Source: Roseobacter cerasinus (lineage in GTDB: Bacteria; Pseudomonadota; Alphaproteobacteria; Rhodobacterales; Rhodobacteraceae). Taken from it: a stretch of 64,000 nucleotides of DNA. Numbering within the stretch: position 1 is the first letter of the stretch; each line of letters opens with the position of its first letter. Made by a program: the position numbers and the translations under genes. Below the pieces are notes generated by a model. The model was not told the origin of the DNA and ran no database searches. It worked only from the letters and a program-made list of their open reading frames with translations. The stretch is from NCBI RefSeq assembly GCF_009811755.1, contig NZ_BLIV01000004.1, positions 310,001-374,000 of the forward strand, in the 5' to 3' direction. Below, piece by piece: positions 25,380 through 33,988 of the stretch.

Positions 25380-26006
25380 ATGGACGCGCCGGCCAAGACA
25401 CCAGACACGAAGCGAGAGCAGATTTTTCAGGCTGCGGTGGCCGAATTTCACGAGAACGGGTTCAGCGCGGCGAGCATGGATCGGATCTCTGCTCGCGCGG
25501 GGGCATCCAAGCGCACGGTCTACAAACACTTTGAGAGCAAGGAGAAGCTCTTTCAGGAGTTGATCCGCCGTCATTGGGCCAAGTTTGCGAAGGGCCTTGC
25601 GGTGACCTATGCGCCGGGGCGGAGCATTCGCGACCAACTGGCTGATCTTGGCCACGCGGAAGGGCGTCTTCTCACCTCACCGGAGGTGATGGCGACCACG
25701 CGTATGGTGATGAGCGAGATGCTGCAGCGGCCAGAGTTGGTGGAAGAGAACGAAGAGAAGACCGACTTCAAGGAGCCGGTTGTGACCCTGCTGACCCGCG
25801 CGGCGGAGGATGGGCAGCTGCAGCTGGACGATCCGCGCGACGTGGCGGAGGAGTTTATCGCCCTGCTCAAGGGCAAGGCGTTCTGGCCTGTGGTTTTCCT
25901 GGGCGCGCCAGTGGTGTCCGTCGATGAGATGGCGAAGATCGTCGACAACAGCGTCGATATGATCATGAGCAGGTACGGCGCCGAAGGCGTCCGGCCACTG
26001 GCCTGA
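25380..26006 (+). CDS. TetR/AcrR family transcriptional regulator
   Basis: A 208-residue regulator with the TetR helix-turn-helix near the N-terminus (FSAASMDRISARAGASKRTVYKHFESK-type core, HTH at about residues 28-50) and a C-terminal ligand domain. ATG 25380 has GGGTGG upstream; ATG 25365 is possible but would leave a very short leader if the promoter at 25321 is used. Two matching palindromes lie between it and the molybdenum hydroxylase operon, so it probably represses both directions. Confidence 0.88.
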   Translation: MDAPAKTPDTKREQIFQAAVAEFHENGFSAASMDRISARAGASKRTVYKHFESKEKLFQELIRRHWAKFAKGLAVTYAPGRSIRDQLADLGHAEGRLLTSPEVMATTRMVMSEMLQRPELVEENEEKTDFKEPVVTLLTRAAEDGQLQLDDPRDVAEEFIALLKGKAFWPVVFLGAPVVSVDEMAKIVDNSVDMIMSRYGAEGVRPLA

Positions 26007-26136
26007 AACACCTTGCTTCGCTCAACACACCCGCGCAACAGGCACTGTTGCGCTGCGCCGTTCCGCCCCCACGGGGCGGCGCGTATGCGCCACCCCTCGG
26101 AACGGCGCTTCTGCTTGTCTGTTGGGTGTTTCAGGC
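26001..26136. terminator. Nested inverted-repeat element between convergent genes
   Basis: An outer perfect 12-bp repeat, GCCTGAAACACC (26001-26012) and GGTGTTTCAGGC (26125-26136), encloses two further structures: GCGCAACAG/CTGTTGCGC (26033-26053) and GCGCCGTTCCG/CGGAACGGCGC (26055-26108), the latter holding a small GGCGC/GCGCC hairpin. The left arm includes the tetR stop codon. It lies between convergent tetR and the ABC ATPase gene and probably terminates both; a mobile palindromic repeat is possible. Confidence 0.6.
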
Positions 26137-26150
26137 TTGTGACTGGCTGC

Positions 26151-27149
26151 TTAGCGCAGGCGTTGCCCCTGTAGGTCAAAGCGGAAGGCGGCGTGATCGT
26201 CGAAATCCAGCGCGATGGTGGCGCCGACCTCCGTGGAGTCCTGCCCAAAAAGGCGCACGGTGATCGCCTCATTCGCCTCCGTGCGCACCAGCAGGTTGGT
26301 ATCGCCGCCAAGCCGCTCCACATGGGTGACTGTCCCGGTCAACCGCCCCTCTGGGGTGAGGCGCAGATGTTCGGGCCGAATACCCAGCGTGCCGCCATCG
26401 GCGACGGGCAGGGGGCCGTGTGCGAGAAAATTCATCGCAGGCGCCCCGAGGAACCCCGCCACAAAGCGGTTCGCGGGATTGTTGTAGAGCTCCATGGGGG
26501 AGCCGACCTGCTCCACCCGGCCATCACGCAGCACCACAATCTTGTCGGCCAGTGTCATGGCTTCTGTCTGGTCGTGGGTCACGTAAATCATCGAGGCGCT
26601 GAGTTTGCGGTGCAGCGCTGCGATCTCGATACGGGTGTTCATGCGCAGCGCGGCGTCGAGGTTCGACAAAGGTTCGTCGAAGAGAAACAGTTTCGGCTGC
26701 CGCACAATGGCGCGCCCGATGGCGACCCGCTGTCGCTGTCCACCCGAGAGGTCGGAGGGGTGGCGGTCGGCATAGGAGGCCAGATCCAGCATCTGTACGG
26801 CGGCGTCGACGCGTTCTTTGATCACCGATTTGGGCTGTTTCTCCTGCTTCAACCCAAGCCCCATGTTGTCACGCACCGTCAGATGCGGATAGAGCGCGTA
26901 GGATTGGAAGACCATCGCAATGCCGCGTTTGGCGGGCGGTGTGCTGTTCACAATCTCACCGCCGATCTCGACCGTGCCGCTGGTGGCGTCCTCAAGCCCA
27001 GCGATGACCCGCAAGAGGGTGGATTTCCCGCAACCCGAAGGGCCGACAAAGACGACGAATTCGCCCTCTTCGACGGTCAGGCTCACATCGCTCAGCACCT
27101 CGACCTTGCCAAAGGACTTGTGGATGTTGCTCAGGGTCAGCGCGGTCAT
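26151..27149 (-). CDS. Sugar ABC transporter ATPase (UgpC/MalK type)
   Basis: A 332-residue ATPase with Walker A GPSGCGKST, signature LSGGQRQRVAIGRAI, Walker B LFLFDEP and a C-terminal TOBE/MalK-like regulatory domain (from about residue 235). It energises the two permeases and binding protein of the same minus-strand operon. The start overlaps the dehydrogenase stop by four bases (ATGA read in reverse at 27149-27146). MalK-type ATPases form homodimers. Confidence 0.93.
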   Translation of the reverse strand: MTALTLSNIHKSFGKVEVLSDVSLTVEEGEFVVFVGPSGCGKSTLLRVIAGLEDATSGTVEIGGEIVNSTPPAKRGIAMVFQSYALYPHLTVRDNMGLGLKQEKQPKSVIKERVDAAVQMLDLASYADRHPSDLSGGQRQRVAIGRAIVRQPKLFLFDEPLSNLDAALRMNTRIEIAALHRKLSASMIYVTHDQTEAMTLADKIVVLRDGRVEQVGSPMELYNNPANRFVAGFLGAPAMNFLAHGPLPVADGGTLGIRPEHLRLTPEGRLTGTVTHVERLGGDTNLLVRTEANEAITVRLFGQDSTEVGATIALDFDDHAAFRFDLQGQRLR

Positions 27150-28180
27150 GTGCGGTCTCCAAGCTCGAAGGGGCGGCCCGTGCGGATGCTCTCATCCGCC
27201 GCCAGGCATATTCGCAGGGATTGCACGGCGTCGGTCATATGGCGGGTCAGATCCAGGTCTTCATCGATGGCCCGCAGCATATAGGCCTGCTCCGCGTCGC
27301 AGAGCGCCTGGTGCCCGGGCTCCTCCGGCATTTCGATCACCGTGTCGCCGTCGGGGCGGTGTACGAGGATGGCGCCGACCTTGGTGTGCCCATCCACATC
27401 GTCGGAGGCGCCCTTGTTGCCATCGCTGATGGAGACGGCGCCCTGCGGTGAGACCACGTCTTTCACGAAAAACGCTGTCTCTGACATCATCGGCCCCCAG
27501 CCCGCCTCGTACCAGCCGACGGAGCCATCTTCGAACCAGACCTGCAGATGCCCATAGTTGTACATCTCCGGCGCAATCTCGTCCGAGAGCCGCAGCCCCA
27601 TGCCGCTAACACGGACTGGTGCCGCATCGGTGATCTGGCACATGACGTCGACATAATGCACGCCACAATCGACAATCGGGCTGGTGGTTTGCATCAGCGC
27701 CTTGTGCGTCTCCCAGGTGGGGCCGTCCGACTGCTGGTTGAGGTTCATGCGGAAGGCATATGGGCCGCCAAGCCCGCGCGCCTCGGCGATCAGGCGCTGC
27801 CAACTGGGGTGGTGCCGCAGGATGTAACCGACGACCAGCTTGCGCCCAAGGCGCTGCGCGGTGTCCACTACGCGTTCGGCATCTGCGACATTCGTGGCCA
27901 GCGGCTTTTCGACAAAGACGTCCGCGCCGGCTTCCATCGCGGCAATGGCATAGTCGGCGTGGCTGTCGGAATAGGTGGCGATGCAGACGAGATCCGGTTT
28001 GAAGGCCAACCCGTCTTCGAACCGCTCCAGCCGGGGATAGCCCTGCAAAGCCTCGGGCAGCGCCACTTCGGAGCGGTTCACAAGGCCGATGATCTGCGTA
28101 TCGCTGCGCGCATGATAGGCCAGCGCGTGGCTGCGCCCCATGTTGCCCAATCCGGCGATCAGAACGGTTTTTTCACTCAC
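27146..28180 (-). CDS. Gfo/Idh/MocA family oxidoreductase
   Basis: A 344-residue NAD(P)-dependent sugar dehydrogenase-like protein. The Rossmann motif VLIAGLGNMGRSHALA opens the protein and the family's FVEKPLATN (catalytic Lys) lies near residue 95. The start is GTG 28180, overlapping the permease stop (GTGA); the frame upstream is antisense-type noise. Its position inside an ABC sugar importer operon implies that it acts on the imported sugar or a derivative. Which amino sugar it oxidises is not evident, and it is not part of the standard GlcNAc or MurNAc route. Confidence 0.87.
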   Translation of the reverse strand: MSEKTVLIAGLGNMGRSHALAYHARSDTQIIGLVNRSEVALPEALQGYPRLERFEDGLAFKPDLVCIATYSDSHADYAIAAMEAGADVFVEKPLATNVADAERVVDTAQRLGRKLVVGYILRHHPSWQRLIAEARGLGGPYAFRMNLNQQSDGPTWETHKALMQTTSPIVDCGVHYVDVMCQITDAAPVRVSGMGLRLSDEIAPEMYNYGHLQVWFEDGSVGWYEAGWGPMMSETAFFVKDVVSPQGAVSISDGNKGASDDVDGHTKVGAILVHRPDGDTVIEMPEEPGHQALCDAEQAYMLRAIDEDLDLTRHMTDAVQSLRICLAADESIRTGRPFELGDRT

Positions 28181-29016
28181 TTCACGGCTCCTGACGTAAG
28201 GCCCCGGATCAGCTGGCGCGAGAAGATCACGTAGAGCACCATGACCGGCAGGATCGCCAGCGAGAGCGCCGAGAGCACCGCGTTCCAGTCGGTCACGAAC
28301 TGTCCGATGAAGACCTGGCTGCCAAGCGTCAGGGTTTTGACCTCTTCGGCGGGGGCGAGGATCAGCGGAAACCACAAATCGTTCCAGATCGGGATCATGT
28401 TAAAGACAGCCACGGTCGCCATCGCCGGGCGGACCAGTGGCAGCACCAAGCGGAAGAAGATGCGGTATTCGGACAGCCCATCGATGCGGCCCGCGTCTTT
28501 CAGATCGTCGCTGACCTGCCGCATGAACTCCGACATGATGAAGACCGCCAGCGGCAGGCCTTGCGCGGTATAGACGAGGATCAGCGCCCAGAGCGTGTTC
28601 ACCAGCCCCGTCTGCACCATCATCTCCAGGATGGCCACGGTGCCGATGCGGATCGGGATCATGATGCCGAGCGCGAGATACAGCCCCATCAGCGTATTGC
28701 CCCGGAACCGATATTCCGCCAGCGCAAAGGCAGCCATCGCGCCAAAAAGCAGGATGAAGAACAGCGACCCCACGGTCACGATCAGGGAGTTCTGGAAGTA
28801 GAGGAAGAAATCCCCCTGTTTCAGCACGGTCTGGTAGCCGATCAGCGAAAAGCTCTCTGCATCGGGCAGGGCGAGCGGTTCGCGAAAGATCGCGCGGCGG
28901 GACTTGAAGCTGTTGATCACGATCACAAACACCGGGAAGAGCGCGATCAACGTGTAGATCAGCAGCGCCGCATGGGCGGCGACGGTGTTGAAGGGGTTCT
29001 GGCGGGCTGCGCTCAT
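28177..29016 (-). CDS. Sugar ABC transporter permease (MalG type)
   Basis: A 279-residue inner-membrane permease with six hydrophobic segments and the EAA-loop region DLKDAGRIDGLSEYRIFFRL that contacts the ATPase. It is the MalG-like partner of the permease encoded just upstream. ATG 29016 (MSAARQNPF) lies 7 bases after that gene's stop, and the stop overlaps the dehydrogenase start. Confidence 0.91.
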   Translation of the reverse strand: MSAARQNPFNTVAAHAALLIYTLIALFPVFVIVINSFKSRRAIFREPLALPDAESFSLIGYQTVLKQGDFFLYFQNSLIVTVGSLFFILLFGAMAAFALAEYRFRGNTLMGLYLALGIMIPIRIGTVAILEMMVQTGLVNTLWALILVYTAQGLPLAVFIMSEFMRQVSDDLKDAGRIDGLSEYRIFFRLVLPLVRPAMATVAVFNMIPIWNDLWFPLILAPAEEVKTLTLGSQVFIGQFVTDWNAVLSALSLAILPVMVLYVIFSRQLIRGLTSGAVK

Positions 29017-29023
29017 CGGGGCC

Positions 29024-29950
29024 TCAGAACTGATAGCGTCGCATGCGCGACTGGATGCCAAAGAGGTAGAGGCAGACGCCCAGCAGGATGATCAGGAACA
29101 TGGCAGACGCGATGGCGGAGCCCATGTGCGGATCACCCAGTTGCAGCTGGAAGCCAAAGAAGGTGCGATAGAGGAAGGTGCCGAGGATATCGGTCGAGAA
29201 ATCAGGCCCAGCAAGCGCGCCCTGCGCGGCATAGATCAGATCGAAGGCGTTGAAGTTCGCCACGAAGGTCAGAATCGAGATGATGCCGATGGAGGGCAGA
29301 ATGAGCGGCAGCTTGATCTTCCAGAAGGCGGAGAGGCCGGTGATGCCTTCGACCTCTGCCGCCTCCAGGATCTCTTCGGGGATCGACAGAAGGGCGGCAT
29401 AGATCAGCATCATCGGGATGCCGACGAACTGCCAGACGGAGACCAGCGAGAGCGTGGTGAGCGCGTATTCTTCCTTGCCCAGCCAGGGCGCGTAGAGCGA
29501 ATTGAGGCCCACCGCATCCAGCATACCGGGTGCGATGCCCCAGATGGGCGAGAGGATCAGCTTCCACGCAAAGCCCACGATCACGAAGGACAGGATGGTG
29601 GGGATGAAGATGGCGGAGCGATAGAAGGCGGCGAACCGCAGGCGCGAGTGGCTGAGGATGGCCGCCAGCGCGATCCCGATGGGGTTCTGCACCAGCATGT
29701 GGATGAGGAAGAACCACAGATTGTTGCCAAGCGCGTTCCAGAACTGGTTGGACCAGATCGCATCACCAAAGAGCCGATGGAAGTTCTGCAGGCCGACAAA
29801 GACGCGCTGCTGGTCCACCTCGGCAAAAAACGACAGCCGCAGCGTGTTAAACAGCGGGTAGATCATCACCGCCGTGTAGACCAGCACTGCGGGTGCCAGG
29901 AAAACGACAATGTGCCAGCGGAATCTAGGGCTGTTCTCGTGCTTGCGCAT
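29024..29950 (-). CDS. Sugar ABC transporter permease (MalF type)
   Basis: A 308-residue permease with an N-terminal hydrophobic helix (WHIVVFLAPAVLVYTAVMI) and the EAA motif EEILEAAEVEGITGLSAFWK. It pairs with the MalG-type permease. It follows the binding-protein gene after 57 bases that contain a stable hairpin. Confidence 0.91.
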   Translation of the reverse strand: MRKHENSPRFRWHIVVFLAPAVLVYTAVMIYPLFNTLRLSFFAEVDQQRVFVGLQNFHRLFGDAIWSNQFWNALGNNLWFFLIHMLVQNPIGIALAAILSHSRLRFAAFYRSAIFIPTILSFVIVGFAWKLILSPIWGIAPGMLDAVGLNSLYAPWLGKEEYALTTLSLVSVWQFVGIPMMLIYAALLSIPEEILEAAEVEGITGLSAFWKIKLPLILPSIGIISILTFVANFNAFDLIYAAQGALAGPDFSTDILGTFLYRTFFGFQLQLGDPHMGSAIASAMFLIILLGVCLYLFGIQSRMRRYQF

Positions 29951-29974
29951 GAGCGGCCTTTCGGGATGGGTGAG

Positions 29975-29996
29975 GCGCCGGGTCGAAGCCCGGCGC
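29975..29996 (-). terminator. Intercistronic hairpin between binding protein and permease genes
   Basis: GCGCCGGG (29975-29982) and CCCGGCGC (29989-29996) form a perfect 8-bp stem with a 6-base loop. In ABC operons such hairpins after the binding-protein gene often stabilise its mRNA and attenuate the rest, giving more binding protein than permease. Confidence 0.55.
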
Positions 29997-30007
29997 GCCG
30001 CAGTGCG

Positions 30008-31261
30008 TTACTGCTGGGGTTCGTACCAGCTGGCCAGGCCCTTTTGCAGGCGCTGGCCGGCGTCTTCGGGGCTCTCATCGCCCTTGATCACGGCGACGGA
30101 GGCGTTCCAGGTCTCGTTCTCAAGGTTCGGCGTGCCGCGCGACAGCACCTGATAGGTGGAGCGGATCGTGCTTTCACATTCGCCGCGCCAGGAGATGAAC
30201 TCCTGCGCCAGCGGATCATCCAACGTCACAGGTGCAGAGGAGAGCGGGAAGAACCCGGGCAGGGCATTGGCGAAGATCGTCGCGAACTCCGGCGAGCCCA
30301 CCCAGTTGAGCAAGGTCTTGGCCGCTTCGGGGTTGTCGGTCGCCGCGTTCATACCAATGCCGATATCGGTGTGATCGGAGATATAGCAGGTGTCGCCCGC
30401 GGCCTGTACTGGCGGATAGAAGGCGCCCATCTCGAAATCTGCGAGGCCGTTGAAACCCGAGATCTCCCACGAGCCGGTCGGATAAATCGCGGCGCGGCCC
30501 AGCGTAAAGATGTTCTGGCTGTCTGGGTAGGTCTGCGCCTCATAGCCATCGCCCAGATAGTCGCCCCATTTCGCCAGTTGGCGGAAGGGCGCGACCCAGG
30601 CCTCATCGGTCAACTTCTGGTCCCCGGCGAGCAGGGCCAGGCGGCCATCCTCGCCTTTCCAGTAGTTGGGGCCGATGTTGTTGTAACCCATGGTGGCGGC
30701 TTCCCACTGATCATTGGTGCCCATGGCCATGGGGATATAGCTGCCGTCGTCCTTGATGGCGTCGAGGGCGGCAAAGAACTCCGCTTCGGTTGTGGGCTCT
30801 TCCAGCCCCAACTCGGCAAAGATGTCCTTGTTGTAGATGAAGCCGTGGATCACTGAGGCCATGGGCACGCAATACTGGATGGAGGCGTCATCCGTACTCC
30901 ACCCCGATTTGGCCACGGCGGAGAAGTTCGACATGCCGTCGAGTGCGCTGATATCAGCCAGATGCCCGGCCTCAAAAAGCGCCAGCGAGGCGTCAAAGGG
31001 GCGGCATGTGATGATGTCGCCCGCCGAACCTGCTTCGAGCTTGGAGTTCAGGATGGCGTTGTATTCCGCAGGTGCAGAGGGTGTGAAGTTCAACTTGATG
31101 CCGGGGTGCGCGGCCTCGAAGGCAGGGATGATCTGATCCTGCCAGATCGCGAGGTCGTCGTTGCGCCAGCTTTCGATGGTGAGCGTGACATCCTCGGCCC
31201 AGGCTGGTCCGGCCAGCATGGTCGAGATGAGCAGTGCACCTATAGGGTTGCGTTTGGTCAT
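30008..31261 (-). CDS. Sugar ABC transporter substrate-binding protein
   Basis: A 417-residue family-1 solute-binding protein (MalE/UgpB-like) with a signal peptide (PIGALLISTMLAGPAWA) and mature N-terminus EDVTLTIESWRNDDL. ATG 31261 has SD GGAGACC and overlaps the murQ stop (ATGA). With murQ in the same operon, the expected ligand is an amino sugar such as MurNAc, GlcNAc or a GlcNAc-MurNAc fragment. Binding specificity cannot be read directly. Confidence 0.9.
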   Translation of the reverse strand: MTKRNPIGALLISTMLAGPAWAEDVTLTIESWRNDDLAIWQDQIIPAFEAAHPGIKLNFTPSAPAEYNAILNSKLEAGSAGDIITCRPFDASLALFEAGHLADISALDGMSNFSAVAKSGWSTDDASIQYCVPMASVIHGFIYNKDIFAELGLEEPTTEAEFFAALDAIKDDGSYIPMAMGTNDQWEAATMGYNNIGPNYWKGEDGRLALLAGDQKLTDEAWVAPFRQLAKWGDYLGDGYEAQTYPDSQNIFTLGRAAIYPTGSWEISGFNGLADFEMGAFYPPVQAAGDTCYISDHTDIGIGMNAATDNPEAAKTLLNWVGSPEFATIFANALPGFFPLSSAPVTLDDPLAQEFISWRGECESTIRSTYQVLSRGTPNLENETWNASVAVIKGDESPEDAGQRLQKGLASWYEPQQ

Positions 31262-32169
31262 TGGGGTCTCCCGTGTTGGTTTGCTTTGTTGTTTATGTCT
31301 TGCAGGCACGGTGCGAGATGGCCGTCGTGCCTGTGCAAAAGGTCATCTGCGTCCGCTTTCGTGCAGCCGCGGGCCAAAAGGACGGCCGTCTTGACCCTGC
31401 CACCCGCCCGGCGCAGCGCGTCGGTAGCCGCCGGTTCTGCCACCCCGGCGGCGGTGGCGACCATATGGGCGGCGCGGGACCTCAGTTTGGCGTTGTCGGC
31501 CACAACGTTGATCATCATGCCTTGAAAGACATGGCCAAGTTTAACCCCCATCAGGGATGACATCATGTTGAGCGCGACCTTTTGCGCCGTGCCCGCGCCA
31601 AGGCGGGTCGACCCGGCGATGACCTCCGCGCCGGTCTCAAGGCAGATCGGAATATCTGCATGGTCCAACAGCGCCGACCCGGGCGCATTCGCCAGCCCGA
31701 TGACCGTCGCACCGTTCGACCCTGCGGCTTGGGCGGCTGCAATCGCATAAGGCGTAGTGCCGCTGGCGCTGAGCACAATGGCAACGTCACCCTGCTTCGT
31801 GTCTTCTCCGACCTGCCGACCTGCATCCGCGTCATCTTCTGTTGCGCCGGGCATGATCCCGTCGCCTGGCACGCCGCCTGCCATATGGATCCGGATTTGC
31901 TTGTGGGCCACTCCGAAAGTGCCGGGCAGCTCACAGGCGTCCGCAAGCGCCATCAAACCGGAACTGCCCGCCGCCGCGTAGACCAGCATACCGCCTGTGC
32001 GGATGGCCTTTGCCATGGCCTCTGCCGCGGCGTCCACCTGCGCGAGAACCGGCGTGACCGCAGCCACAGCTGCAGCCTGGCTTTCAAGTATGGCGGCCAG
32101 TGCGTCGCGTGCGTCAAGCGCATCGATCCTGACGCCTGCAGGCGCGTTTTCGGTTGTCGGCAGCGACAT
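31258..32169 (-). CDS. murQ: N-acetylmuramic acid 6-phosphate etherase
   Basis: MurQ cleaves the D-lactyl ether of MurNAc-6-phosphate to give GlcNAc-6-phosphate and lactate, linking peptidoglycan sugars to the nag pathway. The 303-residue protein carries an N-terminal SIS domain with LVYAAAGSSGLMALADACEL and VALNMMSSLMGVKLGHVF, as in MurQ. ATG 32169 has AAAGGGG upstream. It is the first gene of a six-gene minus-strand operon with the ABC importer, and faces the kinase/nag operon across a shared promoter region. Confidence 0.86.
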   Translation of the reverse strand: MSLPTTENAPAGVRIDALDARDALAAILESQAAAVAAVTPVLAQVDAAAEAMAKAIRTGGMLVYAAAGSSGLMALADACELPGTFGVAHKQIRIHMAGGVPGDGIMPGATEDDADAGRQVGEDTKQGDVAIVLSASGTTPYAIAAAQAAGSNGATVIGLANAPGSALLDHADIPICLETGAEVIAGSTRLGAGTAQKVALNMMSSLMGVKLGHVFQGMMINVVADNAKLRSRAAHMVATAAGVAEPAATDALRRAGGRVKTAVLLARGCTKADADDLLHRHDGHLAPCLQDINNKANQHGRPQ

Positions 32170-32192
32170 ACGAATCCCCTTTCCATCATCCA

Positions 32193-32212
32193 ATACCTTT
32201 TAGATACCTTTT
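32193..32212 (-). promoter_or_regulatory. Paired AGGTAT repeats upstream of murQ
   Basis: ATACCTTTT occurs at 32193-32201 and again at 32204-32212, an 11-bp period (AGGTAT on the minus strand). A third ATACCT lies at 32244-32249. The pair is 24-43 bases upstream of murQ, in promoter position. Confidence 0.55.
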
Positions 32213-32302
32213 GTCTACTATTTTTTAAGACTTGGAAATTTCCATACCTATTTCAGCAAAATTCGAGGGTTTGCGGCGCAAATTTGGTGTATTCTCCACT
32301 CA

Positions 32303-32321
32303 ATAGGTATTATATAGGTAT
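32303..32321 (+). promoter_or_regulatory. Paired AGGTAT repeats upstream of the kinase operon
   Basis: ATAGGTAT at 32303-32310 and 32314-32321, again with an 11-bp period, ending three bases before the kinase ATG and overlapping its ribosome-binding region. Same hexamer as near murQ in mirrored orientation; the GntR regulator at 33218 is the likely binder. Confidence 0.55.
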
Positions 32322-32324
32322 CTC

Positions 32325-33221
32325 ATGAGTGATTCACACGATCTTCCCCTCATTGCCGTAGATGGCGGAGGAACCGGCTGCCGGGCGGTGGTCGGAACAG
32401 GGGCGGGTGGTGTCATGGGTCTTGCGTCAGGCGGGCCTGCCAACTCGGCTTCGGATCTGGCGGGCGCTGTGGGTAATATCATCGAAACGGTCGATCAAGC
32501 GGCACGCGAGGCGGGCCTGCCATCTGGTGCTCTGAGACAGGGTATTGCTCACATCGGAATTGCCGGGGTTCTGACCGAAGAGGACAGCGAGCGTGTGTCC
32601 AAGGCCCTGCCTTACGGCCATATCACGGTGACGGATGACCGTCCGACAACGGTTGCGGGCGCGCTGGGCGCGCAGGATGGGTTTGTGGCCTCAGTTGGCA
32701 CCGGCACGATTGTCGCATCTCGGAGTGGGCCGACTTTTGACTATGTCGGCGGGTGGGGGTTTCGCGTCTCGGATCAGGCATCCGGCGCCTGGCTTGGGCG
32801 GTCTGTGCTGGAGCAGACACTGCTCTGCCATGATGGGCTTGCAGAGCACACGGCGCTGACGCGTCACGTCCTGGCCGGGTTTGACAATGACCCCAATGCG
32901 CTTGTGACCTTCAGCCTGGCGGCCCGGTCGGGCGACTATGGCACGCTGGCCCCGGACATTGTGCGCTTTGCTCAGCGGGGCGACAGCTGTGCCGTGTCGC
33001 TGTTGACCGAAGGTGCATCTTACCTGATGCGGGCGCTGGAGCGGTTGGGGTTTCTGCCCGGGGATCGGCTCTGCCTGATGGGTGGGCTGGGGCCGCACTA
33101 CGCGGGGTTTCTGCCGCCGGACGCCATTGCGCACCGGGTTGAGCCCGGCGGAAGCGCGCTGGATGGGGCCTTTCAGTTCGCGCGTGAGGCTCTGGCCGAG
33201 TTGACGGAGCGCGTGCGATGA
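32325..33221 (+). CDS. BadF/BadG-type amino-sugar kinase (GlcNAc/MurNAc kinase candidate)
   Basis: A 298-residue ASKHA-fold kinase: phosphate-1 motif AVDGGGTGCRAVV, GIAGVLTEED, and SVGTGTIVASRSG. The BadF/BadG family includes eukaryotic GlcNAc kinase and clostridial MurK, which phosphorylates both GlcNAc and MurNAc. Here it would supply the 6-phosphates used by MurQ (divergent operon) and NagA (same operon). It overlaps the GntR gene by ATGA. Sugar preference is inferred from context. Confidence 0.83.
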   Translation: MSDSHDLPLIAVDGGGTGCRAVVGTGAGGVMGLASGGPANSASDLAGAVGNIIETVDQAAREAGLPSGALRQGIAHIGIAGVLTEEDSERVSKALPYGHITVTDDRPTTVAGALGAQDGFVASVGTGTIVASRSGPTFDYVGGWGFRVSDQASGAWLGRSVLEQTLLCHDGLAEHTALTRHVLAGFDNDPNALVTFSLAARSGDYGTLAPDIVRFAQRGDSCAVSLLTEGASYLMRALERLGFLPGDRLCLMGGLGPHYAGFLPPDAIAHRVEPGGSALDGAFQFAREALAELTERVR

Positions 33222-33988
33222 CCATTGCGGAATTCCTTGAACCGGGCAAATGGCTTCGCGCTGGTGGCGGCCCGAGGTACGTGCAACTGCGGCAGCGGTT
33301 GAGCGACGGCGTCGATCAGGGGGTGCTGCGCGCGGGCAGTTCCCTGCCGCCGGAGCGGGAGATTGCGACAATCACCGACCTGTCGCGCGTCACAGTGCGC
33401 AAGGCGATCCGCGCGCTGGCAGAGGACGGGCTGATCGTGCAGCGGCAGGGCTCCGGTTCCTTCGTGGCCTCGGACATTCCGCGTATTGAACAATCGCTGT
33501 CGCGCCTGACGTCCTTCAGCGAGGATATGTCGCGGCGCGGCATGGTCTCCTCCAGCATCTGGCTGGAACGCGGGGTCTTCATGCCATCGCCCGAGGAGAT
33601 CTTGGTGCTGGCGCTGTCTCGGGATGCGTCAGTCTCGCGGATCGGGCGGCTGAGAACGGCGGATGACAAGCCCATGGCGATCGAACGGGCGTCTCTGCCA
33701 ACCGATGTGTTGCCGAACCCGCTGCTGGTCGAAACATCGCTTTATGACGTTCTGGAACATGCCGGGCTGCGGCCTGTCCGTGCGCTGCAGAAGATTTCTG
33801 CGGTGAACCTTGATGAGGAGACGGCCGGGCTGCTGGAGGTCGAGCCGGGCGCGGCGGGTCTGCGGATTGAACGGACGTCGTATCTGGTGGATGGGCGCGC
33901 GGTTGAGTTCACCCGGTCGATCTATCGAGGCGACGCCTACAATTTTGTGGCCGAGCTTCAGCTGGCCAAGGAGCAGGGGGCGCAATGA
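33218..33988 (+). CDS. GntR family regulator, HutC/UTRA type
   Basis: A 256-residue regulator with an N-terminal winged helix (LPPEREIATITDLSRVTVRK, about residues 45-65) and a C-terminal UTRA ligand domain (IGRLRTADDKPMAIERASL onward). UTRA regulators of nag genes (NagQ, NagR, DasR) sense aminosugar phosphates. It lies inside the operon it probably controls, overlapping neighbours by four bases on each side. The AGGTAT repeats at 32193-32321 are its candidate sites. Confidence 0.88.
   Translation: MTIAEFLEPGKWLRAGGGPRYVQLRQRLSDGVDQGVLRAGSSLPPEREIATITDLSRVTVRKAIRALAEDGLIVQRQGSGSFVASDIPRIEQSLSRLTSFSEDMSRRGMVSSSIWLERGVFMPSPEEILVLALSRDASVSRIGRLRTADDKPMAIERASLPTDVLPNPLLVETSLYDVLEHAGLRPVRALQKISAVNLDEETAGLLEVEPGAAGLRIERTSYLVDGRAVEFTRSIYRGDAYNFVAELQLAKEQGAQ

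Noticed and set aside
28985-30856. A 623-codon plus-strand open frame
   Set aside because: Antisense to the ABC permease and binding-protein genes; low-complexity charged composition typical of a shadow frame.
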